DNA from: Kiloniellaceae bacterium
Lineage (GTDB): Bacteria; Pseudomonadota; Alphaproteobacteria; Kiloniellales; Kiloniellaceae
NCBI GenBank assembly: GCA_021776195.1
Contig: JAJFGK010000023.1
Span: forward strand, 1 to 64,000
Direction of reading: 5' to 3'
Length of the DNA: 64,000 nt
In this document: positions 36,004 through 44,815 of the stretch, one piece after another
Layout: the number at the start of each line of letters is the position of its first letter
Position numbering within the stretch: the first letter of the stretch is position 1
The notes under the pieces: generated by a model
Databases searched by the model: none
What the model was told of the DNA's origin: nothing
Seen by the model: only the letters and a program-made list of their open reading frames with translations
Translations under genes and position numbers: made by a program

Positions 36004-37656
36004 ATGTCCAGCCAGCCCGACCCTATCCGAACCGGCGGTGAAGCCGTCGTGCAATCGCTGCTCGATCACGGCGTCGATACGGTTTTCGGTATCCCCGGGA
36101 TTCAGCTCGATCCCTTGTTCGACGCCTTTTACGCCAAGCGAAACGCCCTGCGGGTGCTGCACACCCGCCACGAACAGGGCGCCGCTTTTATGGCCATGGG
36201 CTATGCCCAGTCAAGCGGTCGTGACGGTGTCTTCGCGGTGGTACCGGGGCCCGGCATCCTAAACAGCCTAACTGCGCTGGCGACCGCGGAGGCGGCGAAT
36301 TTGCCGGTGCTCGGCCTGACCGGCCAGATCCCATCGGACCAGATCGGCCAGGGCTATGGCGGCACGCATGAGTTGAAAAACCAATTGGCCGTGATTGGCG
36401 GTGTCATCGATTGGATCGAGCGCGCCAACCACCCCGCCGAGGCACCGGCCCTGCTCGCCCGGGCCTTTCAGGCGATGCGCGGCGGCCGCCCCAGCACGGC
36501 GGTTTTCGAGATGGCGCCCGACAATTTGTCGACCAGCGCCCCGGTCCCTCCGCTGGCTCCCCTGGACCCCCTGCCCATCCCCGATCCAGATCCACGCCTG
36601 CTAGAAAAAATGGCGGCCCAGCTCGCCGCGGCCGAGCGCCCCGCCATCTTCGTCGGCAGCGGTGTTTTCGGCGCCGAGGATCAACTGCGGGCCTTGGCCG
36701 AAAAGCTGCAGGCCCCTGTTGTCCATTCGCCGACCGGACTGGGGGCGCTGAGCGCGGAGCACCCCCTCGCCCACGGCATGCTGTCGGGACAGGAGATCTG
36801 GCAGGACATCGACGCCGCCCTGGTCGTGGGGACCCGCTTCATTACACCGGCCCTGGCCTGGGGCCGCGAGAACGAGGTCCCGGTCCTGCGGATCGACATC
36901 GACCCCAGCCAGATTCGCAAGCCGCGGCCGGCGGCCGTGGGCCTGGTTACCTCGGCGGCCAAGGGGCTGGAGGCCCTGAACGGGCTGATCGCGCAACCCG
37001 GGGGCGGCGACCCGGCCTTTCTGGCCCGCTGCGACGCCATCAGGGCCGCCGTGGACGACAAACTGGCCGGGCTCGAGCCCCTGGCCGGCCTCTCCAAGGC
37101 CGTGCGAAACGCCCTGCCCGACGACGGCATCCTGGTCACCGATGTCACCCAGCTTGCCTATTTCGCCCGCTACGGCTTTCCCGTGCGCCAGCCCCGCACA
37201 TTCCTGCTGCCGGCCTATCAGGCGACCCTGGGCTGGGCCTATCCGGCGGCGCTCGGCGCCAAGGTCGCCAACCCGGGCCGCAAGGTGGTGGCGATCTGCG
37301 GCGACGGCGGTTTCATGTTCACGGTCCAGGAACTGGCCACGGCGGTGCAGCACGGCATCGCGGTGGTGGTGATCGTCTGCAACAACGACGCCTACGGCAA
37401 TGTGAAGACGATCCAGGCCGAGAGCTATGGCGCGCGTCACATCGCGGTCGACCTGATCAACCCCGATTTCGTCGCCCTGGCCAAGGCCTTTGGCATGCGG
37501 GCCGAACGCGCCGAGAACGCCGCCGCCCTGGAGGAAAGCCTGACCCGGCTGCTGGCGGCCGAGGTGCCGGCCCTGATCGAGGTGCCCCTGGGCGAAGTGC
37601 CCAACATCTGGAACCTGGTGCGCCGCCCGCCCTCCCAGGGCAAGGCGCCGCGGTAG
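36004..37656 (+). CDS. ThDP-dependent enzyme, acetolactate-synthase-like
   Basis: A 550-residue protein with the three-domain ThDP fold: GVDTVFGIPGIQ and the catalytic Glu of RHEQGAAFMAMGYA near the N-terminus, a central FAD/nucleotide-like domain, and the cofactor motif CGDGGFMF...NNDAYGN in the C-terminal domain. It resembles the large acetolactate synthase / oxalyl-CoA / keto-acid decarboxylase superfamily, but lacks a neighbouring small subunit, so a decarboxylase or lyase acting alone is more likely than IlvB. It has a strong ribosome site, GGAGGATCAACAGC. Substrate unknown. Confidence 0.8.
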   Translation: MSSQPDPIRTGGEAVVQSLLDHGVDTVFGIPGIQLDPLFDAFYAKRNALRVLHTRHEQGAAFMAMGYAQSSGRDGVFAVVPGPGILNSLTALATAEAANLPVLGLTGQIPSDQIGQGYGGTHELKNQLAVIGGVIDWIERANHPAEAPALLARAFQAMRGGRPSTAVFEMAPDNLSTSAPVPPLAPLDPLPIPDPDPRLLEKMAAQLAAAERPAIFVGSGVFGAEDQLRALAEKLQAPVVHSPTGLGALSAEHPLAHGMLSGQEIWQDIDAALVVGTRFITPALAWGRENEVPVLRIDIDPSQIRKPRPAAVGLVTSAAKGLEALNGLIAQPGGGDPAFLARCDAIRAAVDDKLAGLEPLAGLSKAVRNALPDDGILVTDVTQLAYFARYGFPVRQPRTFLLPAYQATLGWAYPAALGAKVANPGRKVVAICGDGGFMFTVQELATAVQHGIAVVVIVCNNDAYGNVKTIQAESYGARHIAVDLINPDFVALAKAFGMRAERAENAAALEESLTRLLAAEVPALIEVPLGEVPNIWNLVRRPPSQGKAPR

Positions 37657-37687
37657 GGGGTTGAGCAGTCTTGCCGAATCAGGCCGC

Positions 37688-38065
37688 CTACCGCGCGCCC
37701 TCGAAGGCCGCCCAGGCCTGGTAGCCGCCAGCCAGGGAGGCGACATCGGTGAAGCCCATGTCGAGCAGGGTCTTGGCGGCCAGGGCGGAACGGGCGCCGC
37801 TGCCGCAGTAGAGCACCAGATGGCGCTCGGGCCGCAGGGCCTCGTTGTGGATGGGGCACTCGGGGTCGGCGAGAAACTCCAGAAGACCGCGGGGTGCATG
37901 GAGGGATTCCGGTATCGCGCCTTCGCTCTCGCGCTCGCTGGACTCCCGCACGTCGACCAGCAGGGCGTCGGGGTCTTCCAGGTGATAGGGCAGGTCCTGA
38001 ACCGAGATCGTTTCGATGGCGGCGTTGGCCTCGGCCAAGTACTGTTTGAAGCCGCGCTTCAACAT
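37688..38065 (-). CDS. Rhodanese-like sulfurtransferase domain protein
   Basis: A 125-residue single-domain rhodanese. The N-terminal strand ISVQDLPYHLED, DALLVDVRE and the active-site loop LYCGSGARSALAA with the catalytic Cys are clear. Such proteins transfer sulfur or act in signalling. It is convergent with the ThDP gene and lies near the bifunctional kinase gene on the same strand. Physiological donor unknown. Confidence 0.87.
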   Translation of the reverse strand: MLKRGFKQYLAEANAAIETISVQDLPYHLEDPDALLVDVRESSERESEGAIPESLHAPRGLLEFLADPECPIHNEALRPERHLVLYCGSGARSALAAKTLLDMGFTDVASLAGGYQAWAAFEGAR

Positions 38066-38123
38066 GGCAGTCCTCCCTCGGTGCTACCAATTCCGACGAT
38101 GCGATAGAGACTAGGCGGCGGCG

Positions 38124-39740
38124 CTATCGCGCGACATGATCTCGGTCAAGTGCCAGCCCCAAGCCGCCGAGGCACTCCCGGGCGTTGGCGGCAAGAGCCG
38201 CAACCGGCCGGTCGCTGTTCAAACTCTCCCAGTCCCCGGCGCCAGTGTCGGGATGGCCGTCGGCAAGGCCCGCGATCTGCTTTCGAACGACCTCGGCGGT
38301 CGCGTCGGAGGCGTCGCCACGCCGCGCCGTGACCCTGGCTTCCAGGGTCGCTTGCGGCGCTTGAAGCCAAAGGCCGGCGAAGGCAACCCCCGCCGTTCGC
38401 GCCAGGTCTTCGGCGGCCCGGCGGTCGGCAACACGGTCGAACACCGCATCGAGCACAACCGCGCGCCCCGCCTCCAGCAGCACGCGCGCGCGTTCGCGCA
38501 TCAGCCGGTAGACACGCTCGCTGACTTCCGGGCGGTAGCAGTCCGGCGGCAGGCGGTCCAGTTCGCGGTAGCCGCAGAACGCCTTGCGAAGCTGGTCGCT
38601 GCGCAGGTGAACGGCACCGGGAGTCGCCCCGAGTTCCGGCGCCAGGGCGCGCGAGAGCTGCGTCTTGCCGCTGCCCGACAAGCCACCGACAGCAAGGAGA
38701 CAGGGCGATGCCGGTTGCAGATAGCCCTGGGCCGCCGCGAAGTAGCGCCGCGCTTCGGCCTGCTTGTCTCGACCCGCCGAAGACAACTCGGCGCCGGCCG
38801 CCGCGGTGGCCGCGACATGGGCTCTGATGGCCGCGCGTTGGGCCAGGAACAGCGGCAGGGCGCGCAGGCCGGCGGCCTCGTCGGTGGTCTCGAGATAGCG
38901 GTTGAGCACCCAATTGGCCTCCCGGACGAGGCCGTGCTCGTCGAAATCCATCAAGAGAAAGGCCAGATCGTAGATCGTGTCGGTCGTGGCCAGGGCATCG
39001 TTGAACTCCAGACAGTCGAAGAGCGTCGGTTCGCCCTCGAAGAGGCAGATGTTGCGCAGATGCAGATCGCCGTGGCAGTGCCTGACCCGGCCCTCCCGGT
39101 CGCGCGCCTCGAGCAAGGACCGCAGGGCCTCCACTTCAGCCTCGCCGCGGGCCCTAAAGGCCGCGACCGCCGGGGCCGGAAAAACATCCGGATGGGCCGC
39201 GAGCGCGGCGGCGTTGCCGGCCACCACGGCGGGAAAGCCCCAAAGCGCGGCCGGATCTTCATCGTCGCCCACAACCGCGGCGCTGCCGTGCAAGGCCGCC
39301 ACCTTTTCCGCCAGGCTGCGGCAGAGGTCGAAAGAGAGACCGCCGGTCTCGGCCAGTCGCTCGAACAGGCCTTCGGCCGGGAAGCGCCGCATCTTGACCG
39401 CCCACTCGACAACCGGGCCCAGGTCATCGAATGACAGGCCACCGTCGTCGTCGCGATGGATCGGCAGGACATCGAGATAAAGGCGCGGCGCGGTCCGGCG
39501 ATTGAGTCGCAGTTCACGCCGGCAGGCCCACTCGCGCTGGGCCAGGGTCGAGAAGTCGAGATAGGGATAACGCACGGCGCGCTTGATCTTGAAGGCCATG
39601 TCGCCGGCCAGGAAGACCCGGGCCGCGTGGGTCTCGATCACCTCGACCGCCTCACAGCCAGGGCCGTAACTATCCGGCCGCGCGAGAAACGCGAAAACCT
39701 CGCTCTGGTCGGACATCGCCTCGAAGTTGGAGTCCGACAT
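38124..39740 (-). CDS. Fused aminoglycoside-phosphotransferase-like kinase and P-loop ATPase
   Basis: About 538 residues in two parts. Residues 1-330 look like a phosphotransferase fold (HCHGDLHLRNICLFEGEPTLFD with the catalytic Asp and metal-binding Asp), and residues 345-510 are an AAA_33-type P-loop domain with Walker A GGLSGSGKTQLS. This pair occurs as a conserved bacterial fusion of unknown function. The ATG at 39740 (MSDSNFEA) is used here; a GTG at 39749, which overlaps the preceding stop codon and has GGAG upstream, may be the true start and would indicate coupling. It follows the 63-residue acidic gene on the minus strand. Confidence 0.8.
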   Translation of the reverse strand: MSDSNFEAMSDQSEVFAFLARPDSYGPGCEAVEVIETHAARVFLAGDMAFKIKRAVRYPYLDFSTLAQREWACRRELRLNRRTAPRLYLDVLPIHRDDDGGLSFDDLGPVVEWAVKMRRFPAEGLFERLAETGGLSFDLCRSLAEKVAALHGSAAVVGDDEDPAALWGFPAVVAGNAAALAAHPDVFPAPAVAAFRARGEAEVEALRSLLEARDREGRVRHCHGDLHLRNICLFEGEPTLFDCLEFNDALATTDTIYDLAFLLMDFDEHGLVREANWVLNRYLETTDEAAGLRALPLFLAQRAAIRAHVAATAAAGAELSSAGRDKQAEARRYFAAAQGYLQPASPCLLAVGGLSGSGKTQLSRALAPELGATPGAVHLRSDQLRKAFCGYRELDRLPPDCYRPEVSERVYRLMRERARVLLEAGRAVVLDAVFDRVADRRAAEDLARTAGVAFAGLWLQAPQATLEARVTARRGDASDATAEVVRKQIAGLADGHPDTGAGDWESLNSDRPVAALAANARECLGGLGLALDRDHVAR

Positions 39741-39748
39741 GCGCCTCA

Positions 39749-39940
39749 CTATTTCTCCGTCGGCTCCTGCAGGGCCTCGTCGAAACGCAAAAGCGCCTCG
39801 GGCGGCTCCAAGCCGAAGGCGCGCATCGAATCTGCCAATTGGCGAATGCGCAGTTCGATTTCGTGGCGGTCGCCATAATCGCCCTCGAGCTCATCCAAGA
39901 GCAGACTCAACTCGGTCTCGATCTCTTCGCGTGTGGCCAT
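39749..39940 (-). CDS. Small acidic protein, 63 residues, coupled to the fused kinase
   Basis: MATREEIETELSLLLDELEG and a second helix, mostly acidic and likely to form a short coiled coil. Its TAG stop shares a G with a GTG start of the fused kinase (TAGTG). Not recognised as a named family. Close spacing suggests it acts with the kinase. Confidence 0.6.
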   Translation of the reverse strand: MATREEIETELSLLLDELEGDYGDRHEIELRIRQLADSMRAFGLEPPEALLRFDEALQEPTEK

Positions 39941-39985
39941 GGTTCCATCTCCGACCGTTGATCGAGTGATTTAGAGGCCTCTAGT

Positions 39986-40321
39986 TTACTCCCTTGGCAG
40001 GCTTTCGATATAGGCAATGAGATCGTCGATTTCGCGGGCCGTGAGGTTCAGGTCGGGCATCGGATCGTGGGGTTGGCCGAGCCAGGTGGTGAGGTAGGCG
40101 CGATCAATCGCAGGATTGCTGGCGATGGTGGCAAATGTCGGGGCGCCATCGCCGCCGCTGGCTTGGTCGCCGGCCACGATGTGGCATGACGCGCACCACT
40201 GACGGGCCAGGGATTCGCCGGCCAGTGGATCGGCCGCCAAAGGGGACCCGGCCAGCCCCCCGGCGAACAGCGTCGATGCCGCCAAAGCCAGGCTGGCTCG
40301 TCGCAGATAAGAATTGGTCAT
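39986..40321 (-). CDS. Small exported cytochrome c
   Basis: A 111-residue protein with a signal peptide (LALAASTLFAGGLAGSPLAAD) and one haem-binding site, CASCH. DPMPDL supplies the likely axial Met. It belongs to the class I c-type cytochromes of the periplasm and could hand electrons to an oxidase or reductase. It is 7 bases downstream of a second cytochrome gene, so they form an operon. Confidence 0.88.
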   Translation of the reverse strand: MTNSYLRRASLALAASTLFAGGLAGSPLAADPLAGESLARQWCASCHIVAGDQASGGDGAPTFATIASNPAIDRAYLTTWLGQPHDPMPDLNLTAREIDDLIAYIESLPRE

Positions 40322-40328
40322 GGTCGGT

Positions 40329-40895
40329 CTACTCCGGATCCGGTTTGAGCCAGTCGTCGGGCCAGGTCTCTTCTTCCCAATAGGGCTGGTCGAGGATCCA
40401 GTCCCGCATCATCTCCGGGATTTCCTCGACAGCAAATCCGGCCTGTTGCGAAGCGTCGTCAACGAAAGCCGCGAGATCGGCGATGTCGCGCCCTTCAAGC
40501 TCGATCCGATAGCCCAGTTCAACGGCTTGAAGCTCGAGCATGGCCGGCGCGCCGCGCCACATCCGAGCGGCGAAGGCGAGCGGATCGACCTCGGTGGCTG
40601 GCCCGGATGCATCCAGCGCGGGGGCCGCCTTGCCGCCCACGCCGGCAACCGAATGGCACAGGACACACCCCTTGGCGACAAAGATTCGCCGCCCGCGCGC
40701 GCCATCCGGCAGTGGCATGACGAGCCGGGGGCTGGCGGGCGCGGCCTCGCCGCCAAGATCCGGCATGACCAGCTGTTGCACCGGCTGGAACAGGGCCTTC
40801 AGATCGCCGGCGTTTCCAAAGATCAGAAGCACCGCCAGCGCTGAAAGCAGGACCGGGATCTTGGTGTTCTTCAGGACTCCGCGTGGCGGCTTCAA
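40329..40895 (-). CDS. Membrane-anchored cytochrome c-like protein
   Basis: A 188-residue protein with one N-terminal hydrophobic segment (IPVLLSALAVLLIF) and one CVLCH haem motif, followed by an acidic Trp-rich C-terminus. The frame opens with a TTG preceded by GAGAGG, and no later start is plausible before the haem site. It precedes the smaller cytochrome by 7 bases. An FNR/FixK-like box lies about 100 bases upstream, consistent with oxygen-related control. Partner enzyme is not in the window. Confidence 0.82.
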   Translation of the reverse strand: MKPPRGVLKNTKIPVLLSALAVLLIFGNAGDLKALFQPVQQLVMPDLGGEAAPASPRLVMPLPDGARGRRIFVAKGCVLCHSVAGVGGKAAPALDASGPATEVDPLAFAARMWRGAPAMLELQAVELGYRIELEGRDIADLAAFVDDASQQAGFAVEEIPEMMRDWILDQPYWEEETWPDDWLKPDPE

Positions 40896-40996
40896 AATTG
40901 CCCTCTCCTCTGCCGGACCAAGCCGGAGTCGGGATCGCCCCCACTCCGCTCCTTTTTGGCTTGGTCTTTTTTAGGAGGACCTGGGCAAGAGGGTCA

Positions 40997-41010
40997 TTGA
41001 CCGAGATCAA
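40997..41010. promoter_or_regulatory. FNR/FixK-like box upstream of the cytochrome c operon
   Basis: TTGACCGAGATCAA has TTGA-N6-TCAA symmetry, matching FNR/FixK sites. It lies 102 bases upstream of the cytochrome start and about 160 bases upstream of mtnK on the other strand, so it could serve either gene; low-oxygen control of the cytochromes is more likely. Confidence 0.5.
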
Positions 41011-41114
41011 GGCCGGCCCATCTGAAGGAACTTCCCGCCGTCGTCCGCGCCGCGATCCCGGACAGCCTCCAGCCCTTGTGCGCCACGGCCGGCGAGTCCC
41101 GATCTCTTGAAGCG

Positions 41115-41142
41115 TTGACTTCCCCTGCCGCGATCTTAATGC
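41115..41142 (+). promoter_or_regulatory. Candidate sigma-70-type promoter for mtnK
   Basis: TTGACT at 41115-41120 and TAATGC at 41137-41142, with a 16-base spacer, lie 27 bases upstream of the mtnK ATG. The -10 element fits only partly, so it is tentative. Confidence 0.3.
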
Positions 41143-41168
41143 TCTGGCCAAATGAAGGATTAGCAGCC

Positions 41169-42449
41169 ATGAGCGAATTGGCAGATCGCGCGGCCACTGA
41201 CGCGCCATCGGACCACTACCGGCCGCTCAGCGAGGCAGATCTGCCGGCTTATCTGGCATCCCTCCCCCGGGTCGCCGAGATCCTGGGCGGCGGGTCCGGG
41301 GACTGGCGCGCCGGCGAAATCGGCGACGGCAATCTCAACCTGGTCTTCGCCGTCAGGGGTCCGCGGGGCGGCGTCGCGGTGAAGCAAGCCCTGCCCTATG
41401 TCAGGCTGGTCGGCGAGAGTTGGCCCCTGCCGCTGTCCCGGGCGCACTACGAAAACCAGGCCCTGGGGCGCCAGGGTCGATGGGCGCCCGGGCTGGTGCC
41501 GTCCGTCATCCACCACGACGAGACCCTGGCCCTCACGGTCATGGAGTTGCTCGAGCCGCATATCATCCTGCGCCAGGGCATGATCGCGGCGCGCCGCTAT
41601 CCCAACTTCGCCGAGGATATCGCCAGTTTCATGGCGCGCTGCCTGTTCCTCAGTTCGAACCTCGCCATGAGCGCGGCCGAAAAGAAGGCCGACATCGCGG
41701 CCTTCTGCGGCAACTCGGCGCTCTGCAAGATCACCGAGGACCTGATCTTCACGGAGCCCTACTGTGTGGCCGAGAACAACCGCTGGACCTCGCCGCAGCT
41801 CGATGCCGACGCCCAGGCCATCCGCGAGGACGGGCCGCTCAAGGTCGCCATTTCCGAGCTCAAGGTGAAGTTCCTCACCGAAGCCCAGGCCCTGCTGCAC
41901 GGCGACCTGCACACCGGATCGATCATGGTGACCGCCGACGACACCCGGGTCATCGACCCCGAGTTCGCCTTCTATGGCCCCATGGGTTTCGACATCGGCG
42001 CGGTGATCTCGAACCTCCTGATCAACTACGTGAGTCAGGACGGCCACGCGACCCCGGCCGACCCGCGCGACGACTACAAGGTCTGGATCCTTGAGCAGAT
42101 CGAACAGGTCTGGCAGAGTTTCGATCGCCGGTTCCGCGCCCTCTGGGACGGTGCGCGGTCCGGCGACGCCTACCCCGCTCCGCTCTTCGATCATGACGAA
42201 GCAGCCCGCAAAACCGCGCAGGACCGTTACATGGCGGCCCTCTTCGCCGACACCCTGGGCTTTGCCGCGGCCAAGATGATCCGCCGCATCCTCGGCCTCG
42301 CCCACAACATCGATCTGGAGTGGATCGAGGACGCCGACCGCCGCGCCGCCTGCGAACGCCGTCTCCTGGGGCTGGCGCGGGAAATGATGATCGGGCGGGC
42401 CGGCTACCGCTCGATCGAGGAAATCACCGGTCTGGCGCGGGCCTGCTGA
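41169..42449 (+). CDS. mtnK: S-methyl-5-thioribose kinase
   Basis: A 426-residue kinase of the methionine salvage pathway that phosphorylates 5-methylthioribose. It has EIGDGNLNLVF (ATP-binding Gly-loop) and LLHGDLHTGS (catalytic loop), then VIDPEFAFYGPMGFD with the metal-binding Asp. AAGGA precedes the ATG by nine bases. Partner genes such as mtnA are not adjacent, so the pathway is scattered or uses another gene for the next step. Confidence 0.93.
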   Translation: MSELADRAATDAPSDHYRPLSEADLPAYLASLPRVAEILGGGSGDWRAGEIGDGNLNLVFAVRGPRGGVAVKQALPYVRLVGESWPLPLSRAHYENQALGRQGRWAPGLVPSVIHHDETLALTVMELLEPHIILRQGMIAARRYPNFAEDIASFMARCLFLSSNLAMSAAEKKADIAAFCGNSALCKITEDLIFTEPYCVAENNRWTSPQLDADAQAIREDGPLKVAISELKVKFLTEAQALLHGDLHTGSIMVTADDTRVIDPEFAFYGPMGFDIGAVISNLLINYVSQDGHATPADPRDDYKVWILEQIEQVWQSFDRRFRALWDGARSGDAYPAPLFDHDEAARKTAQDRYMAALFADTLGFAAAKMIRRILGLAHNIDLEWIEDADRRAACERRLLGLAREMMIGRAGYRSIEEITGLARAC

Positions 42450-42520
42450 CTGCGTCTCAGAGTCCGACTGTAAGCGTTGTAGCCGAATTCAATAGATGAC
42501 AAGCATCAATCATTCATTTG

Positions 42521-42612
42521 CTGTCGCCCTCGGGCTTGACTCGAGGGCCCAGGAATGGCGCTGACCGAGCAGCTCCTGGATTGCCGGATCAAGTCCGGCA
42601 ACGACAAGGGAG
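42521..42612. repeat. Palindromic dispersed-repeat-like element downstream of mtnK
   Basis: Contains two hairpins: CCCTCG...CGAGGG (42527-42547) and TGCCGGA-TCAAG-TCCGGCA (42582-42600, 7-bp perfect stem). The phrase GGATCAAGTCCGG is typical of short dispersed palindromic repeats in Rhodospirillales genomes. It lies in the gap between mtnK and fucU and could act as a bidirectional terminator. Confidence 0.6.
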
Positions 42613-42655
42613 ACAAAACCATCGCACCTAACATATTGATGTAAATAACTATACT

Positions 42656-43090
42656 TCAGTCGGCCGTGACCACGCCCTTGACCAGGAGGAAGCAGCCGTA
42701 GGGCCGGGCTTCGCTGGTCGCGACCACGGCGTAGGCCGCAGCGGCGCGCTCGTAGAAAGCAAAGCGCTCCAGCCCGGCCAGGGGGACCGTCCGTCCCTCG
42801 GCGGCATCCAGCAGCGACTGGAAGGCATCGTGGACCGGCAGGCGCTTGTCGGGCTCGCCCACCACCTCCATGCGGAAAGCCGCCGGTTCCACGAAGTGGT
42901 CCACCGGGAAGAGCGACAGGACAGCCGCGGCCGCGTCGGTCACCGACGCACCGTCGAGTCGTACCAGACGCTCGGCCGTCGAAGCCGCCGGATAGTTGCG
43001 GTCGACCAGGGCCAGGACGTCGCCGTGGCCCATGGACTGCAGAACGTGGAGCAGGTCGGCGTTCAGCAGGGGATGGATGGTCTTGAGCAC
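42656..43090 (-). CDS. fucU: FucU/RbsD-family sugar mutarotase
   Basis: A 144-residue protein that interconverts sugar anomers. LLNADLLHVLQSMGHGDVLALVDRNYPA holds the catalytic His (GHGD), and ARPYGCFLLVKGVV keeps the Tyr of the second site, typical of the L-fucose mutarotase branch. The start is GTG, preceded by GAGG. It is last in an operon with the CUT1 ABC transporter, which suggests the transporter carries a pyranose sugar whose anomer matters. Confidence 0.85.
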   Translation of the reverse strand: MLKTIHPLLNADLLHVLQSMGHGDVLALVDRNYPAASTAERLVRLDGASVTDAAAAVLSLFPVDHFVEPAAFRMEVVGEPDKRLPVHDAFQSLLDAAEGRTVPLAGLERFAFYERAAAAYAVVATSEARPYGCFLLVKGVVTAD

Positions 43091-43138
43091 AGCGCCTCGC
43101 CGATCAGATTGAAGGGCCGATGGAAATGAAGGGTCGTG

Positions 43139-43178
43139 CCTCCAGGCGCGTCAGCGGGGCGGCATCGGCGCCTGGAGG
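43139..43178 (-). terminator. Intercistronic stem-loop between the solute-binding gene and fucU
   Basis: CCTCCAGGCGC and its exact complement GCGCCTGGAGG are separated by 18 bases. Placed just after the binding-protein stop on the minus strand, with no U-tract, it could stabilise the binding-protein transcript or lower expression of the distal fucU. Confidence 0.45.
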
Positions 43179-43198
43179 GGTCATTCTGCCGTCTCGGC

Positions 43199-44743
43199 TC
43201 AGATCTTGTAGCCGAGCGACCGGGCGCCATCGATGAAGTTCTTGTACTGGCGCTTCTGGCTGTCGAGCCCCAGTTTCTGCGCGATCTTGGCCCACTCGTC
43301 GGCGGCCTCCTCCAGGGCCTGTTCGCTGGTCAGATCGCCGGACACCGCCTTGGAGATGTTGCGGCCCAGGGCATCGGCGTATTCCGGTGTGCCTTCCCAG
43401 AAGAACTGCGGATAGCCGACCTCGACGTTGGCCAGCCCGGCATCCAGATGGTTCTTCGCGGTGTCGAAATTCTGGAAGATACCGGCGTTGGTCTTCCAGA
43501 GTTCGTTGTCCGTGCCGCGCTGGGGGTTGGCTTCCAGGTAGAGCTTGGCCGCCGCGTCGCCGTAGTGGCTCTTGCCGAAGGGGTCCGAGCCGCAATACTC
43601 GTCGGCGACCATCTGGTCCGAGTAGTCCGGGTGGGACATGCGGTAGATGAAGTAGAAGGCCGCGTCCTTCACATCCTGCGGCAGGTTCTTGGGGATCGAG
43701 GCGGTGCGGCACCAAAGACTGATGGCGCGGTGGGTGACCGAGCCGTCGTCGTTCTCCCAGCCCGGCACGATGGCGCCGCGCTGGTCCTCGGCCAGCTCCG
43801 GGCCCTGTTGCTGCACGGTGAACTCGGAAAGATCGATCCACCAGACGGACATGACGTCGGACCCCGACTGCCAGCGCTGGATCGTGGTGCCGATGTCCAT
43901 CGCCTCGGCCCCCGGCGGGCCGAACTTGATGATTTCCTTGTAGATATCCAGGGATTCGGCCGCGTTGCCCAGGTGGATCGTCGGGTTCATGTTGGCATCG
44001 AAGTAGTTGACCCCGGACGAGGCCGCGATATCCATCCAGAAGCCCCAGCCGAAGTTCGGCGGGTTGACCACCATCGAGGTGCCGTAGATGCCCTGGCTCT
44101 TCAGTTCCTCGGTGAAGAACTGGGCGCAGTCGAGAAACTGCAGCCAAGTGGTCGGCACCGCGAGATCGCGCTGGAATCGCTTGGAGAACTTCTTCTGCAG
44201 TTCCGGATTATCGAAGTGGCTCTTGCGGTAGTGCAGGATGTGAATGTCGCCGTCCAGCATCACGCCGTAGGTTTTCTGGTCCCACTTTGTATAGAATTCG
44301 CGGTAGGCCGGCATGACCCAGTCGAGGTAGTCCTGGCTGCCCTCGTACTGGGCGAAGTAGTCGTCCAGCGGCTCCAATTGTCCGGTCTCGGCGAAGGCGC
44401 CGAAGAACAGGCTGGGGAACTGCACGAAATCGAAGCGCGGCTTGCGCGACAGCAACTGCGGCAGGATCTTCGCCACCGCATCGCCGCCGTCGTACATCTC
44501 CCGGCTCTTGATGCCGACGCCGGCTTCCTTCATCAGGTGCGGCGACAGCCAGAGCGGCGAATGCAGCCAGTTGGAGTCCTGGAAGTAGGACAGCTCGATA
44601 TCCTTGAAGAGCTTTTTGCCAGGAGGCACCGCGGTCGCGCCGAAGGACGGACGCGAGAGGCCCCCACCCATGGCCGCAACGCCGGCGCCGGTCGCGGCGC
44701 CCTGAAGGAACTTTCTGCGGGTCAAACCACTGAAGATGCTCAT
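43199..44743 (-). CDS. ABC transporter solute-binding protein (CUT1, Tat-exported)
   Basis: A 514-residue periplasmic sugar-type binding protein. The signal has TRRKFLQG, a twin-arginine motif, followed by an Ala/Gly-rich hydrophobic segment ending at SRPSFGA, so it is probably exported folded. The rest has the two-lobe pattern of family 1 solute-binding proteins (DYFAQYEG..., GEDWNWT-like Trp-rich regions). It follows two ATPase genes and precedes fucU in an apparent operon. Tat-exported binding proteins are less common than Sec-exported ones. Ligand unknown; saccharide expected. Confidence 0.86.
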   Translation of the reverse strand: MSIFSGLTRRKFLQGAATGAGVAAMGGGLSRPSFGATAVPPGKKLFKDIELSYFQDSNWLHSPLWLSPHLMKEAGVGIKSREMYDGGDAVAKILPQLLSRKPRFDFVQFPSLFFGAFAETGQLEPLDDYFAQYEGSQDYLDWVMPAYREFYTKWDQKTYGVMLDGDIHILHYRKSHFDNPELQKKFSKRFQRDLAVPTTWLQFLDCAQFFTEELKSQGIYGTSMVVNPPNFGWGFWMDIAASSGVNYFDANMNPTIHLGNAAESLDIYKEIIKFGPPGAEAMDIGTTIQRWQSGSDVMSVWWIDLSEFTVQQQGPELAEDQRGAIVPGWENDDGSVTHRAISLWCRTASIPKNLPQDVKDAAFYFIYRMSHPDYSDQMVADEYCGSDPFGKSHYGDAAAKLYLEANPQRGTDNELWKTNAGIFQNFDTAKNHLDAGLANVEVGYPQFFWEGTPEYADALGRNISKAVSGDLTSEQALEEAADEWAKIAQKLGLDSQKRQYKNFIDGARSLGYKI

Positions 44744-44815
44744 TTCGGTAACCTCCCGTTGTTGCTGTCCACTTGACTGTTCGATCGGTCGATAGAGGCC
44801 TTACGGATAGACGCG

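Noticed and set aside
36004..37656. Calling the ThDP enzyme acetolactate synthase (ilvB)
   Set aside because: No small regulatory subunit gene follows and the superfamily is broad; only a general assignment is supported.
43136..44776. 546-residue plus-strand frame opposite the binding-protein gene
   Set aside because: Shadow of the minus-strand gene; low complexity, no recognisable motif, while the opposite strand encodes a clear Tat-exported binding protein.
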